Source: Ruminococcus sp.
Lineage (GTDB): Bacteria; Bacillota; Clostridia; Oscillospirales; Ruminococcaceae
Assembly (NCBI RefSeq): GCF_024692365.1
Contig: NZ_JAILMR010000012.1
Coordinates: forward strand, 1 to 62,885
Length of the DNA: 62,885 bases
Reading direction: 5' to 3'
The position numbers were made by a program, and so were the translations under genes. Below the pieces are notes generated by a model that saw only the letters and a list, made by a program, of their open reading frames with translations, was not told the origin of the DNA and made no database searches. Shown here one piece after another: positions 9,160 through 17,641 of the stretch (position 1 is the stretch's first letter; every line of letters starts with the position of its first letter).

Positions 9160-10371
9160 TTATTTTTTATTTTCGTTTATAAGTGCAGTGATATCTGCCT
9201 GAACTGTTTCAAGTGAGGCTCCGTTCATGACATAGTAAGAATAGCTGTACTCATCATCGTTCCATACTGCACCATACATCTTGTCATCATTGCCGCGGAG
9301 ATATATTATCATATCATCCATCTGCATCGCTGCCTTCTCATTATAGTCATTGTAGTCCCCCGAGATATCATCGGCTCCCCTGCCCTTGCGATAGCTTATA
9401 TAATCGTCCTCTGAACCGTATCTTACCTCTGCAAGTCCGTCGAAAGACTGTGTAAGATAAATGCCTTTTTCACCCAGCTTTTCAGGAACATTAAACGCAA
9501 GTCCCGCTTCCCTGCCTGCTTCCTCGACAGTGGAATATTCAACCCAGGGATTTGACATCTCCATTATTTCCTCACCTGTTTCCGAATATTCTTCATCGGC
9601 ATCACCGAGAGTAAAATCTGTAGTGTCAGTTATCTCTGCATTGCCTTCAAGGTCTTCATAAACATACACCAGCACATAGGTCGGCTGTTCGACCCAGACA
9701 GCAGTCACCTTGCAGAGTAAGCAGTAATTCGTTCCTGCGACCACCTGTGTACCGAGAAGTGCAACAGGCTTATATTCTGCACCCACCAAAGTTTCACGAG
9801 CCTTTTCAAGTGCCGCACTTGCTTCGGGATGCTTGTCGATTGCGATCTCATCGGTAATGCTCCAGCCGCCCTCAATATTCTCCGCACCTGTTTCCACAGA
9901 TACGGTTTCGGTATTGCCGAGAGTTATATCCATAGTGTCAGTTATCTCAGCCTTGCCCTCAAGGTCTTCGTAAACATAGACCACCACATAAGTGGGCTGT
10001 GCATCGGGAAAAACCGCAGTAACCTTGCATAGTATGCAGTAATTCGTTCCTGCGATTACCTGTTTACCGAGTACTGCAACGGGCTCATATTCTGCACCAT
10101 CCAGATTTTCAGCAGCCTTTTCCAATGCCTCCTTTGCTTCGGGATTGTTGTCCATATCGCTCTCATCGGGAATGCTCCATCCGCCAGCAACTCCGCTCAT
10201 TTCAGCACCCCCGCTCTTCTGAGTTTCTTCTGTCTGCTCATCAGTAGTCTGTACCTCAGCGGTGTTTTCGAGCTTTGCTCCCACATCTGAAGAAACCTCA
10301 TCCACGCTTCCGCAAGCTGTCATACCTGCCGCCATAACCAGTGCTATTGCCATTGCTATAATCTTTTTCAT
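9160..10371 (-). CDS. Lipoprotein with two tandem cystatin-like domains
   Basis: This 403-residue secreted lipoprotein has a signal peptide with lipobox MTAC (Cys20). Two repeats follow, at about residues 63-153 and 167-256. Each starts with GGW, continues with a helix rich in Glu/Ala, then has QVIAGTNY (104-111) or QVVAGTNY (209-216) and closes with TYVxVYVYEDLEG. The QxVxG-TNY motif and the preceding Gly are the hallmarks of cystatin (I25) inhibitors of papain-type proteases. Each repeat also has a Cys-x-x-Cys. The C-terminal domain (about 271-400, with DISGDYNDY and GNDDKMYGAVW) matches the outer domain of the neighbouring anti-sigma factor. The frame is open 103 codons upstream; the ATG at 10371 was chosen for its AAAGAGG site and signal peptide. 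Inhibitory activity is an inference. Confidence 0.78.
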   Translation of the reverse strand: MKKIIAMAIALVMAAGMTACGSVDEVSSDVGAKLENTAEVQTTDEQTEETQKSGGAEMSGVAGGWSIPDESDMDNNPEAKEALEKAAENLDGAEYEPVAVLGKQVIAGTNYCILCKVTAVFPDAQPTYVVVYVYEDLEGKAEITDTMDITLGNTETVSVETGAENIEGGWSITDEIAIDKHPEASAALEKARETLVGAEYKPVALLGTQVVAGTNYCLLCKVTAVWVEQPTYVLVYVYEDLEGNAEITDTTDFTLGDADEEYSETGEEIMEMSNPWVEYSTVEEAGREAGLAFNVPEKLGEKGIYLTQSFDGLAEVRYGSEDDYISYRKGRGADDISGDYNDYNEKAAMQMDDMIIYLRGNDDKMYGAVWNDDEYSYSYYVMNGASLETVQADITALINENKK

Positions 10372-10536
10372 AATAATTACCTCTTTCTGTGATATAGTTT
10401 TCCGAAGGCTTATTGTAAGCTTCATTTGCCTTTCTGACCTATATACAGCTGAGAAGATGAAATTGTGACACTTGATATAAAAAAAATTTTTAAAATTGAA
10501 AAACGCCTCGCATGAGCAAAATATTATTTCAGTAAA

Positions 10537-10565
10537 ATTATACCGCACCAAAGTCTGTATGTCAA
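10537..10565 (-). promoter_or_regulatory. Promoter of the lipoprotein-sigma operon
   Basis: On the minus strand TTGACA (10565-10560), a 17-bp spacer and TATAAT (10542-10537) precede the lipoprotein gene by about 165 bp. Within the leader, TGTCACA near 10467 followed about 16 bp later by GTATAT could be a second, ECF-type promoter, but that is speculative. Confidence 0.75.
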
Positions 10566-10633
10566 GGAAAACAGGTCTGCCTCGGGGACGATCATGCACA
10601 AAACAGAACGTACAAACTGCGGTATTGGTCGTA

Positions 10634-10662
10634 TTGACAATCCTGTAATAAGAAGATATAAT
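10634..10662 (+). promoter_or_regulatory. Promoter of the gene at 10702
   Basis: TTGACA (10634-10639), a 17-bp spacer and TATAAT (10657-10662) stand 39 bp before the ATG. The promoter is divergent from the one at 10537-10565, so the two transcripts start about 130 bp apart. Confidence 0.78.
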
Positions 10663-10701
10663 TAAAATAGTATAAAGCAAAACTATCGACGGTGATATAA
10701 A

Positions 10702-11544
10702 ATGAACATAATAAAAGATGGTTCATTCAGGCAAAACAAGGACTATAAAGAATTCTATAACGTCTTTTGTCAGCGGGCTGAGAAATATTCAGGCGGGATA
10801 CGTATCTTTGATTCGGCGGAACAATTCTATCGGAATTATTTCGGCTTGGTATATTCATATGATAATAATAGTATACGGTGCATAAGCATTGATTATAATA
10901 GTTTGAATATACATTTAAACGGAAAACGACTTGATAAGATCATCCTCAGTCTCATAAACGAGCACAAAATGAACTTTCTGCCTGCCGCAATTATCTACAT
11001 AAAGTATGTCTTCAAAAGGATTATCCTGATAAATGAGCGCGGTGACTTTTACCTTGATGACGGAACTTATCTTGGTTCGGACTACGAAAAAATAGTTTCG
11101 GATATCCTAACAAACAAAACAGAAATCGCTCCGATGATCAACAGCGGAATTCTTACAAGTCTTGAAAGGCACGGATTTAACGCAAATAAAATCATCGATA
11201 CCGCTCCCTATGAAGATGCATTCACCAAACGCGGGCATAAGTTTTTCAAGGCAGCCCGGGAATTCTTTGAAGTAATACCCGTCGGAAAATACATCCGCTG
11301 GAAATCCGGATATGCCAACGACTTCCTTTACATAGGATGTTTTCCTGAAAGGCGCATCAAAAACAATCCCGAATCCAGAAATATGATCGGCGAAGAACTG
11401 CTTAATATCGCTTCAACAAGGGATAATAATTACTATATAAGCGAAAGCGGAAAATATTATGCCGAAACATTGAGTTCGCATTACGAGACATTTCATGTGA
11501 CGGATGATGTGTACACTTTTGTTCAGTATATGCTGATCAATTGA
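10702..11544 (+). CDS. Uncharacterised protein with a possible SUKH-3-like C-terminal domain
   Basis: This 280-residue soluble protein has no signal peptide or membrane span. I do not recognise the N-terminal half, which ends in RGDFYLDDGTYLGSDYEKIV. The C-terminal half starts with a helix of the form AAREFFEVIP and ends with SGKYYAETL...FHVTDDVYTFVQYML. That order (AREFL helix, central strands, a residue-rich GxxYxxDD strand, a final helix) recalls SUKH-3 immunity proteins that neutralise contact-dependent toxins. The similarity is faint and rests on pattern reading only. It stands alone with its own promoter and terminator, and no toxin gene is nearby. The ribosome site is weak (GGTGAT). 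Confidence 0.6.
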   Translation: MNIIKDGSFRQNKDYKEFYNVFCQRAEKYSGGIRIFDSAEQFYRNYFGLVYSYDNNSIRCISIDYNSLNIHLNGKRLDKIILSLINEHKMNFLPAAIIYIKYVFKRIILINERGDFYLDDGTYLGSDYEKIVSDILTNKTEIAPMINSGILTSLERHGFNANKIIDTAPYEDAFTKRGHKFFKAAREFFEVIPVGKYIRWKSGYANDFLYIGCFPERRIKNNPESRNMIGEELLNIASTRDNNYYISESGKYYAETLSSHYETFHVTDDVYTFVQYMLIN

Positions 11545-11613
11545 GATAAAGATCAGATTTGATTCATATTGACTGCCACTGTGATATAAAAGCTTAAAAG
11601 TAAATCAAACAAA

Positions 11614-11657
11614 AACAGCCACAGGCATCTCACTAAAAATGCCTGCGGCTGTTTTTT
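11614..11657. terminator. Bidirectional intrinsic terminator
   Basis: ACAGCC-AC-AGGCAT pairs with ATGCCT-GC-GGCTGT around a short loop and is followed by TTTTTT on the plus strand; on the minus strand it is followed by TTTTTG. It ends the transcript of the gene at 10702. Confidence 0.85.
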
Positions 11658-12432
11658 CAGACCTGCTGAAAGTATTCTAAGCACTCAATTTCAAAACTCC
11701 TAATTATCGCATCTTCCAGCACATACTGTCTAAATTTCAGGACAATTCCATTCTATTCCCCATTTTTGCTGTCACACACGTCACACATTTTTTGTGAAAC
11801 ATCGAATCTTCGGGCTTTTTTTGCTATGATTAGGAGTTCAAATAACTCTCCCAGTTGAATAAATTTAGAAAACGTTCTGTTCTTCACCCCCATAGTTTAT
11901 ATTATTAGGAACAAGCAAACAACATCCGTTAAATATGTGCTGTAAAAAGTGCTTTAAACATCTGTTATATTCCATCATCATGAGTAACCACAATAACGAC
12001 TGCATCAAAACCAAAATCAAAACACTTCACTAAAACAATTCGTATCCATAATTAATCTCATGAATACTTTATTGTGAAACAAAATGCTGCTCAAAAAATT
12101 GTAACTATTTTTTCAATCTTTATTATACTATATTATAATATTTAATGTCAAGCTTCTGTAACCAATTTAGTTGTAAAAGCGCGAAAAATAGTATGTTTTA
12201 TTAAAATCACGTGCTAATATAACCGAATTTTAATATAATTATTGGTAATTGTTGACAATTACACAATTTGCAAAATTTAAAAATTTCACTTAATGTAATC
12301 GTTTTTTCTATTGCTAAAGCGATTGGCTAAATCACAGAATTTTAATGGTTTAGCAATTAATCTTTTTATTATAGAAAGTCCCACATCGCATATTCATCTA
12401 CATTGTAGGGGGCGATTAATTATAGAATACAA
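11658..12432. other. Long AT-rich intergenic region without a recognisable gene
   Basis: About 775 bp with no credible reading frame. The only structure noticed is an imperfect inverted repeat: AACTCCTAATTATCGC at 11695-11710 and GCTATGATTAGGAGTT at 11823-11838 (14 of 16 positions complementary), enclosing about 110 bp that includes a CACAC-rich stretch. It might be a small mobile remnant or an RNA, but nothing further supports either. Confidence 0.35.
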
Positions 12433-13131
12433 TTACCGTATATCCTTTCCAATCTCATTAACACACCACGCAAAACCTTTAGCTGTGCGTATATCAGGCT
12501 CTGTAAAATGGTTGCCTTCGTTCCATTCCAAGGTAACATTTATCCCAGCTATTTCAAGAATTTCAGCCTGTCTGCGGATATTTTCGCCCACAGTTGCCAT
12601 AATCTTATTTCTAGTTTTTGCCTCTTTCTTTCCTAAGCTGAGGTAGACGTTTTGTGCTAATGGTATGTGCGCTTCGGTGAAATCACGCCAATTCGGGAAC
12701 CACACAGATGGGGACACTCCTGCCACCGCAGTGAATCTCTCAGATGTATAACCTGCCCACAATGCGAACAATCCTGCGAGGGAATAACCGCCAAGAATAA
12801 TGGGTATGTAGGTGTTCAGAGAAAGATGAGCGGTAAGTCCAGGAAGAAGAATGTCCTCAATATATTTCAGAGTTTCCGCCGCACTATTTCCAAAGGGTTC
12901 ATCGCCGAACACTGGTGGACATTCCCATGGCGAAAGCTCGCTGTTCCAGTCGGTTATGGAGAATGCAGCAAAAGCAAAAGGCTTGTCGGTCATCGATTTT
13001 ATTTGCGAGATCTCTTTTTCCAGTAAAACAGTCTCGTGTTCACCTGTTGGCTGTATCAGCAAGACTTTCGGTTCAGAATCAGCAAATACAGTACATATCT
13101 TTTCGCCGATTTTCAGAGTATCCTTATTCAT
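12433..13131 (-). CDS. Alpha/beta-hydrolase esterase
   Basis: This 232-residue cytoplasmic hydrolase has a nucleophile elbow GGYSLAG (Ser in GxSxxG) near residue 118. SPSVWFPNW follows, as in enterochelin-esterase/esterase D-type proteins (PF00756-like), and EWNEGNHF near the C-terminus supplies the catalytic His. No signal peptide is present. The ATG follows AAGGAG. It starts 46 bp after the Nudix gene and is probably co-transcribed with it. The substrate is unknown. Confidence 0.82.
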   Translation of the reverse strand: MNKDTLKIGEKICTVFADSEPKVLLIQPTGEHETVLLEKEISQIKSMTDKPFAFAAFSITDWNSELSPWECPPVFGDEPFGNSAAETLKYIEDILLPGLTAHLSLNTYIPIILGGYSLAGLFALWAGYTSERFTAVAGVSPSVWFPNWRDFTEAHIPLAQNVYLSLGKKEAKTRNKIMATVGENIRRQAEILEIAGINVTLEWNEGNHFTEPDIRTAKGFAWCVNEIGKDIR

Positions 13132-13177
13132 GAAAGTTCTCCTTAAAATGATTCACCTGATGAATTGCAATATACAT

Positions 13178-13741
13178 TTATAAAACCTCATACTTATCCA
13201 GATACCTTTTAAGTATCATCAGTTCCTCAATTACTATGCAATGTTTGAAACTGTTCTTCTGCACACGTTCCACACACTCTGCAAAATCCATCCAGAGGAC
13301 GCTGTCAACTTCTTCGGTTTGTAAGGTGAAATCTGCCTCATCCTGATCTTTCCATAAAGCGTATACTTTCGACACCTGACGGTCATGGAATTCCTTGCCG
13401 AAAAACACATCATCGTGTGCGATGTGGCGTATGCCGCAGAAATGAAGTTCGTCCGACGATGCTGTAACGCCCAGTTCTTCCTGCAATTCACGAAGTGCAG
13501 AGGGAATGTAATCCACGCCTGCTGGAATATGTCCTGCGCTGGAAATATCGTAGCACCCCGGGTATGATGACTTATGCTCTGCTCGCTTTTGCAGAAGCAC
13601 CTGCACCTTTCCTGCCCTTTTTCTGAAAATCCACACATGAGCCGTTCTGTGGCGCACGCCTTTCAGATGTGCAGTCTCGCGGTCAACAGTCTCCCCTGTC
13701 GGCTCGCCGTTTTCGTCAACAATATCAAGTATCTCAGCCAT
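13178..13741 (-). CDS. Nudix hydrolase (IPP-isomerase/YfcD-like)
   Basis: This 187-residue Nudix protein has the box GHIPAG-V-DYIPSAL-RELQEELGV at about residues 63-85. The REL-x-EE-x-G core is intact, but the first Glu of the consensus (G-x5-E) is replaced by Val. The N-terminus (DIVDENGEPTGETVDRETAH) is the strand pattern of the YfcD/isopentenyl-diphosphate isomerase-like subgroup, whose members hydrolyse diverse nucleoside diphosphate derivatives. The ATG at 13741 has a strong AAAGGAG; the open frame upstream was rejected. A consensus promoter precedes it. Confidence 0.85.
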   Translation of the reverse strand: MAEILDIVDENGEPTGETVDRETAHLKGVRHRTAHVWIFRKRAGKVQVLLQKRAEHKSSYPGCYDISSAGHIPAGVDYIPSALRELQEELGVTASSDELHFCGIRHIAHDDVFFGKEFHDRQVSKVYALWKDQDEADFTLQTEEVDSVLWMDFAECVERVQKNSFKHCIVIEELMILKRYLDKYEVL

Positions 13742-13781
13742 AATTGCTCCTTTGGTCTTAGTCGGTTGTTTCTCAAAGATA

Positions 13782-13810
13782 ATTATACCACAGCTCAACA
13801 CCAACGTCAA
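13782..13810 (-). promoter_or_regulatory. Promoter of the Nudix-esterase operon
   Basis: On the minus strand TTGACG (13810-13805), 17 bp and TATAAT (13787-13782) lie about 40 bp before the Nudix ATG. Confidence 0.75.
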
Positions 13811-13914
13811 TCTAGTCACTAAATTTGCAGTCAGCACACTACAATGCTATATCTATCAAACAGGAAGATACTTTACCACAAAGTACTTCTTGTTTATTTT
13901 TTCTAGCCCCCCTC

Positions 13915-13943
13915 TTGACAAACTGTAACGCATCTGATATAAT
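13915..13943 (+). promoter_or_regulatory. Promoter of the GntR-ABC-CPBP operon
   Basis: TTGACA (13915-13920), a 17-bp spacer and TATAAT (13938-13943) form a perfect vegetative promoter. The last bases of the -10 box overlap the operator at 13941-13967. Confidence 0.85.
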
Positions 13944-13967
13944 TGTATACATAGAGGTTATACAATT
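13941..13967. promoter_or_regulatory. Palindromic operator, probably for the GntR/YtrA regulator
   Basis: AATTGTATA and TATACAATT are perfect reverse complements separated by 9 bp. The site covers the end of the -10 box and the start point, where a bound repressor would block transcription. The first gene of the operon encodes a YtrA-type GntR regulator, a group known to bind GTATA/TATAC-type palindromes in their own promoters, so autorepression is likely. Confidence 0.75.
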
Positions 13968-14029
13968 TAGACTTTTATAGCAGTTGCAAATGTTATAAAA
14001 GCCTTAACCCCAAAGGAGTGTACGCTAAA

Positions 14030-14404
14030 ATGAATATCAACATAAGTAATTCATCCGGTGAGCCTATCTATTTGCAGATAGCGAACCAGATAAAGACTAT
14101 GATACTGGAGGGAAAGCTCAAAGAAGGCGAAGCGCTGCCTTCAATGCGAATACTTGCGACTGAGCTCCGTATCAGTTTTATGACAACAAAACGTGCCTAC
14201 GAGGAGCTTGAACGTGACGGATTTATAGAATCGTATACGGGCAAAGGCTCATTTGTAAAGGCGCAGAATCTGGAGATCTATCGTGAAGAACAGATAAAAC
14301 GTATCGAATCACTGCTTATGGAGGCAGGCGATACAGCACGCAAGGTTGGCATAACGATGGATGAGCTTCACGAATTGCTTGATCTTGTTAATGGAGGAGA
14401 TTGA
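14030..14404 (+). CDS. GntR-family (YtrA subgroup) transcriptional regulator
   Basis: This 124-residue regulator has a winged helix-turn-helix (PIYLQIANQIKTMILEGKL, LPSMRILATELRISFMTTKR) and only a short helical tail (about 40 residues) for dimerisation. That is the size of the YtrA subgroup, which controls adjacent ABC transporter genes in response to cell-wall antibiotics. The ATG at 14030 has AAAGGAG 11 bp upstream; a GTG four codons earlier is inside that site. Its stop (TGA) is 1 bp before the ATPase ATG. Confidence 0.9.
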   Translation: MNINISNSSGEPIYLQIANQIKTMILEGKLKEGEALPSMRILATELRISFMTTKRAYEELERDGFIESYTGKGSFVKAQNLEIYREEQIKRIESLLMEAGDTARKVGITMDELHELLDLVNGGD

Positions 14405-14405
14405 C

Positions 14406-15284
14406 ATGAAAGAATACGAAAATGCGATCGAGATAAAAGGCGTTACAAAAAAATATGACGGCTTTACGCTTGATAATATCAGCTTTGATGTTCCAAAAGG
14501 CTGTATAATGGGTTTTATCGGGCAGAACGGTGCAGGAAAGACCACAACTATACGCAGTCTTTTACACATCACGGATATAGACAGCGGAGAAATAAGTCTG
14601 CTTGGGCTTGACCATATAAATGACGAAACAGAGATAAAAAAGCGCATAGCAGTGGTGTTTGACGATCTGCCGTTCCACGATATTTTCACCGCTAAGGATA
14701 TGGCTAAGATATTCGAAGGTATGTATCCTGATTGGGACAACGCAGTTTACACGCAGTATCTGGAGCGTTTTCAGCTCCCGCTAAAAAAGAAGATAGGGCA
14801 GTTTTCAAAAGGTATGAAAATGAAATTGCAGATAGCCTGTGCGCTGTCGCATAATGCAGAATTGCTTATTATGGACGAAGCAACAACAGGTCTTGACCCC
14901 GTTGTGCGTGACGAGATACTGCACATTTTCATGGAATATCTGCAAAACGGAAAACGCTCGATACTCATGTCTTCGCATATCACTTCCGACCTTGAAAAGA
15001 TCGCTGATATGGTGACTTTCATCGACAAAGGTAAGATCTTGCTGACGGGCTACAAGGACGAAATTATCGAAAAACACGGCATACTCAAATGCGGTAAGGA
15101 CAAACTGAAAGAAATAGATACAGAAGATATTGTCAGCATTCGTACCAACAATTTCGGTGCAGAAGTCATGATAAATGACCGCGAGAATGCCGCCTTTAAG
15201 TACCGCGACTGCACGATAGACCCCGCAAGCCTTGATGATATCATGCTCTACTATGTACACAGGGATATGAAGGAGTGGTCGTAA
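14406..15284 (+). CDS. ABC transporter ATP-binding protein
   Basis: This 292-residue ATPase has Walker A GQNGAGKTT, signature FSKGMKMKLQIA and Walker B LLIMDEATTGLDP. The modified signature (SKGMK) and a C-terminal extension of 80 residues fit the YtrB/BcrA-type exporters that work with ABC-2 permeases. GGAGGAGA precedes the ATG, which lies just after the regulator stop. It would energise the two permeases encoded next. Confidence 0.9.
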   Translation: MKEYENAIEIKGVTKKYDGFTLDNISFDVPKGCIMGFIGQNGAGKTTTIRSLLHITDIDSGEISLLGLDHINDETEIKKRIAVVFDDLPFHDIFTAKDMAKIFEGMYPDWDNAVYTQYLERFQLPLKKKIGQFSKGMKMKLQIACALSHNAELLIMDEATTGLDPVVRDEILHIFMEYLQNGKRSILMSSHITSDLEKIADMVTFIDKGKILLTGYKDEIIEKHGILKCGKDKLKEIDTEDIVSIRTNNFGAEVMINDRENAAFKYRDCTIDPASLDDIMLYYVHRDMKEWS

Positions 15285-16036
15285 TGAAAATGTATCGTTC
15301 TTTAATATACAAAAGTTTTAAGATCACACGGCGCAGAGATAAATTGTTTATTGTATTGATACTTCTGATAGCTACACTTTTTTCAATGGTGAATGTATCA
15401 TTCAAGTTCGATGATTCGATGGATATCAACGAAGCAGCGTCACTTATATGTGTGTTTTCTTTTATTCTAGCGGTACTTTGCGGTATGTGTGCAGGTACCA
15501 ATAACGGGACTTACAAAACGGATGTAAATACAGGCTGGGATCATTATATAAAAGTACTGCCGCCAACAGCTGTACAGCAAACTGTGGCGGATATCCTGAT
15601 AAAGCTTATATACGTACTTATCTTCGGGCTGATAATAATGATGTATGTGATAATCGCAAACAATAGTACAGGTATAGATATTATAAAATACGCGCTTAAT
15701 GTATTCCTGTTTGCGACTTCCCTTTCAGTGCTTGCAGATACAGTGTACAGCTTTATTGCCATGTTCGCCAAAAACAAATTACAGCTGAGGTTAATGGGAC
15801 TTGCAGCTATTGTATGCGCAGGATTAATATTCAAAGCCATCGGAATGATGAAAATCGACATAAATATGGGTTCGCCTGTACCTTTTGGTGACCCTCTGTA
15901 TGGCAATACAGCTTACGAACTTGCAATGTTTATCGGCTCGGATAAAGTAACTTTCATCTCTGTTTCAGCATTCGCTGTTACACTTGGATTGTATTTTCTG
16001 GCATTGTGGAGATCACACGGAAGGAGAGAACCCTGA
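15284..16036 (+). CDS. ABC-2 type permease subunit
   Basis: This 250-residue membrane protein has about six hydrophobic segments in the ABC-2 pattern (first near residues 20-38, last near 222-242). The start ATG overlaps the ATPase stop in TAATG, with AAGGAG ahead of it, so translation is coupled. Partner of the ATPase upstream and the permease downstream. The transported compound is unknown; context favours an antibiotic or peptide. Confidence 0.82.
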   Translation: MKMYRSLIYKSFKITRRRDKLFIVLILLIATLFSMVNVSFKFDDSMDINEAASLICVFSFILAVLCGMCAGTNNGTYKTDVNTGWDHYIKVLPPTAVQQTVADILIKLIYVLIFGLIIMMYVIIANNSTGIDIIKYALNVFLFATSLSVLADTVYSFIAMFAKNKLQLRLMGLAAIVCAGLIFKAIGMMKIDINMGSPVPFGDPLYGNTAYELAMFIGSDKVTFISVSAFAVTLGLYFLALWRSHGRREP

Positions 16037-16764
16037 TGACAGGTCTTACATACAAAGAATTCAAACAGAACCTGAAGCCCATCATCGCCACCTTTGTTCT
16101 TCCCGCACTTATCGCATATCTGTTTTGTTCGGTGGTACTGAACGAGATGATAATATCCGATTTAGAGTCGGTCTTGGGAACCATACGCGACGGCAAATAC
16201 ACAATGGTGTGGCTTTCATTTCTCCTGATTGCGTTTGTGGCGGGGGCATTTTGTCAGGGAATGATATTCAGCGGTGATGACAGAAAGCTATGGGCTTATT
16301 TCGTGGCTTCATCCCCTGACGGAATAAAGGGTTATATCAGAATAAAGTACGAACTTACATTTATCATGGTTCTGCTCACCACGTTTTCATTGCAGATTGG
16401 AAGCTGGATAATGCTTTTGATCTGTGCTTCAAACAACACTGACTGGTACAATTTTACAGCTTATATCATCTTGCTTTCGTTTATCCAGCTTCTGTTAAGA
16501 GGGATAGAGATACCATTCACCCTGCGCTTCGGTGTCAGGAATGGCAGCACCATAAAGCTGATATTGTTTGTGATACTTGCAATTGTTTTCGTGGTCTTTT
16601 ATATGGGATACCCGGAAGAGATCACCGAATTTCTTTGGGACGGTGGCAAGATACTTGACACACTATTGTCCTTTTTGCCAGTGGTATCTATCGTAGCATA
16701 TTATCTATCTTACAGGCTTTCATGCAGAATTTATATGAGAGGAGCGGATGGATATGACAAATAA
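16036..16764 (+). CDS. Second ABC transporter permease subunit
   Basis: This 242-residue protein has about six hydrophobic segments and starts in TGATG, overlapping the previous stop by one base, with GGAGAG ahead. The N-terminus (TYKEFKQNLKPIIATFVLPA) is the typical amphipathic lead-in of such permeases. It is not close in sequence to the upstream permease, so the transporter is probably a heterodimer. Confidence 0.8.
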   Translation: MTGLTYKEFKQNLKPIIATFVLPALIAYLFCSVVLNEMIISDLESVLGTIRDGKYTMVWLSFLLIAFVAGAFCQGMIFSGDDRKLWAYFVASSPDGIKGYIRIKYELTFIMVLLTTFSLQIGSWIMLLICASNNTDWYNFTAYIILLSFIQLLLRGIEIPFTLRFGVRNGSTIKLILFVILAIVFVVFYMGYPEEITEFLWDGGKILDTLLSFLPVVSIVAYYLSYRLSCRIYMRGADGYDK

Positions 16765-17641
16765 AAAGACCGAACTTCTGAGGCTCGGCTTGTTTCTGCT
16801 CATAACATTTTCACTGACATGGATTCCTTATTTTATCTGCCTGAAACAATTGGGATATGAAAAATGGTTGAACAGTTCTTTCGCAGTTATTATTACCTTA
16901 ACGATGCTTGCACCTGCCCTCGGTAATATCCTGACAAGACTCATCACCAAAGAAGGACTGTGGAGTGACAAGCTGTGCTTTAACTTTAAAGGCAATTTTA
17001 AATACTATGCCACTGCACTGCTGCTGCCGATACTGTTCGGTGTTATCTCGGTGATGATCGTAAACATCACCTACGGTAACTGGAGTTTTGAAAGGCTTGC
17101 AGGACGCACGCCATTTGAAGTCATCGCAAATTTGATGACTTCATTCACAGCTCCTGTTCTTTACTATTCATTCCCCTGCTTCGGCGAAGAATACGGCTGG
17201 CGCGGGTATATGAACGACAAGCTTAAAAGCCTTACCGGTACTGTGGGAGCAGTCATAATTGGCGGAATAATATGGGGCTTGTGGCACGCTCCCCTAGTTG
17301 CAAACGGCTTCAACTTCGGCAAAGTCAATCCTTTTCTCAGTATATCGCTGATGTGCGTAAACTGCATTATAATAAACGCGATATGTATGTATTTAACTGA
17401 AAAGACAGGCAGTGTTTACCCCGCTGTACTTCTTCACACGATGCTGGATCTCCACCCGCAAAGTGATCTTCAGAAATTCTTCGCAGGCAGTCTAAGCAAA
17501 GATATAGAAAATCAGATCACGGATTTTCAGATAGCGCTTGTGTTAATGGTGATAATACCTGCGTTGTTCGGGGTGGTATACTTTATTCTGCTCATGCGCA
17601 ACAGAAAGAATGTCGAAACGCAGGCAACTTCAACTGTATAA
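16754..17641 (+). CDS. CPBP-family intramembrane metalloprotease
   Basis: This 295-residue multi-span protein has the CPBP motifs GEEYGWRGY (EExxxR) near residue 150 and WGLWHAPL near 180, plus LLHTMLD further on; these supply the Glu and His metal ligands. In Gram-positives such proteases often sit with ABC transporters in bacteriocin self-immunity or peptide-maturation units. Start 16754 is preferred over ATG 16748 because of spacing to GGAG. Oddly, the last six codons and the stop (CAGGCAACTTCAACTGTATAA) lie in sequence that is the antisense of a histidine kinase gene, so the native C-terminus may have been replaced. Confidence 0.85.
   Translation: MTNKKTELLRLGLFLLITFSLTWIPYFICLKQLGYEKWLNSSFAVIITLTMLAPALGNILTRLITKEGLWSDKLCFNFKGNFKYYATALLLPILFGVISVMIVNITYGNWSFERLAGRTPFEVIANLMTSFTAPVLYYSFPCFGEEYGWRGYMNDKLKSLTGTVGAVIIGGIIWGLWHAPLVANGFNFGKVNPFLSISLMCVNCIIINAICMYLTEKTGSVYPAVLLHTMLDLHPQSDLQKFFAGSLSKDIENQITDFQIALVLMVIIPALFGVVYFILLMRNRKNVETQATSTV

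Noticed and set aside
10372..10680. N-terminal extension of the cystatin-like lipoprotein
   Set aside because: It crosses the operon promoter and the signal peptide would be internal.
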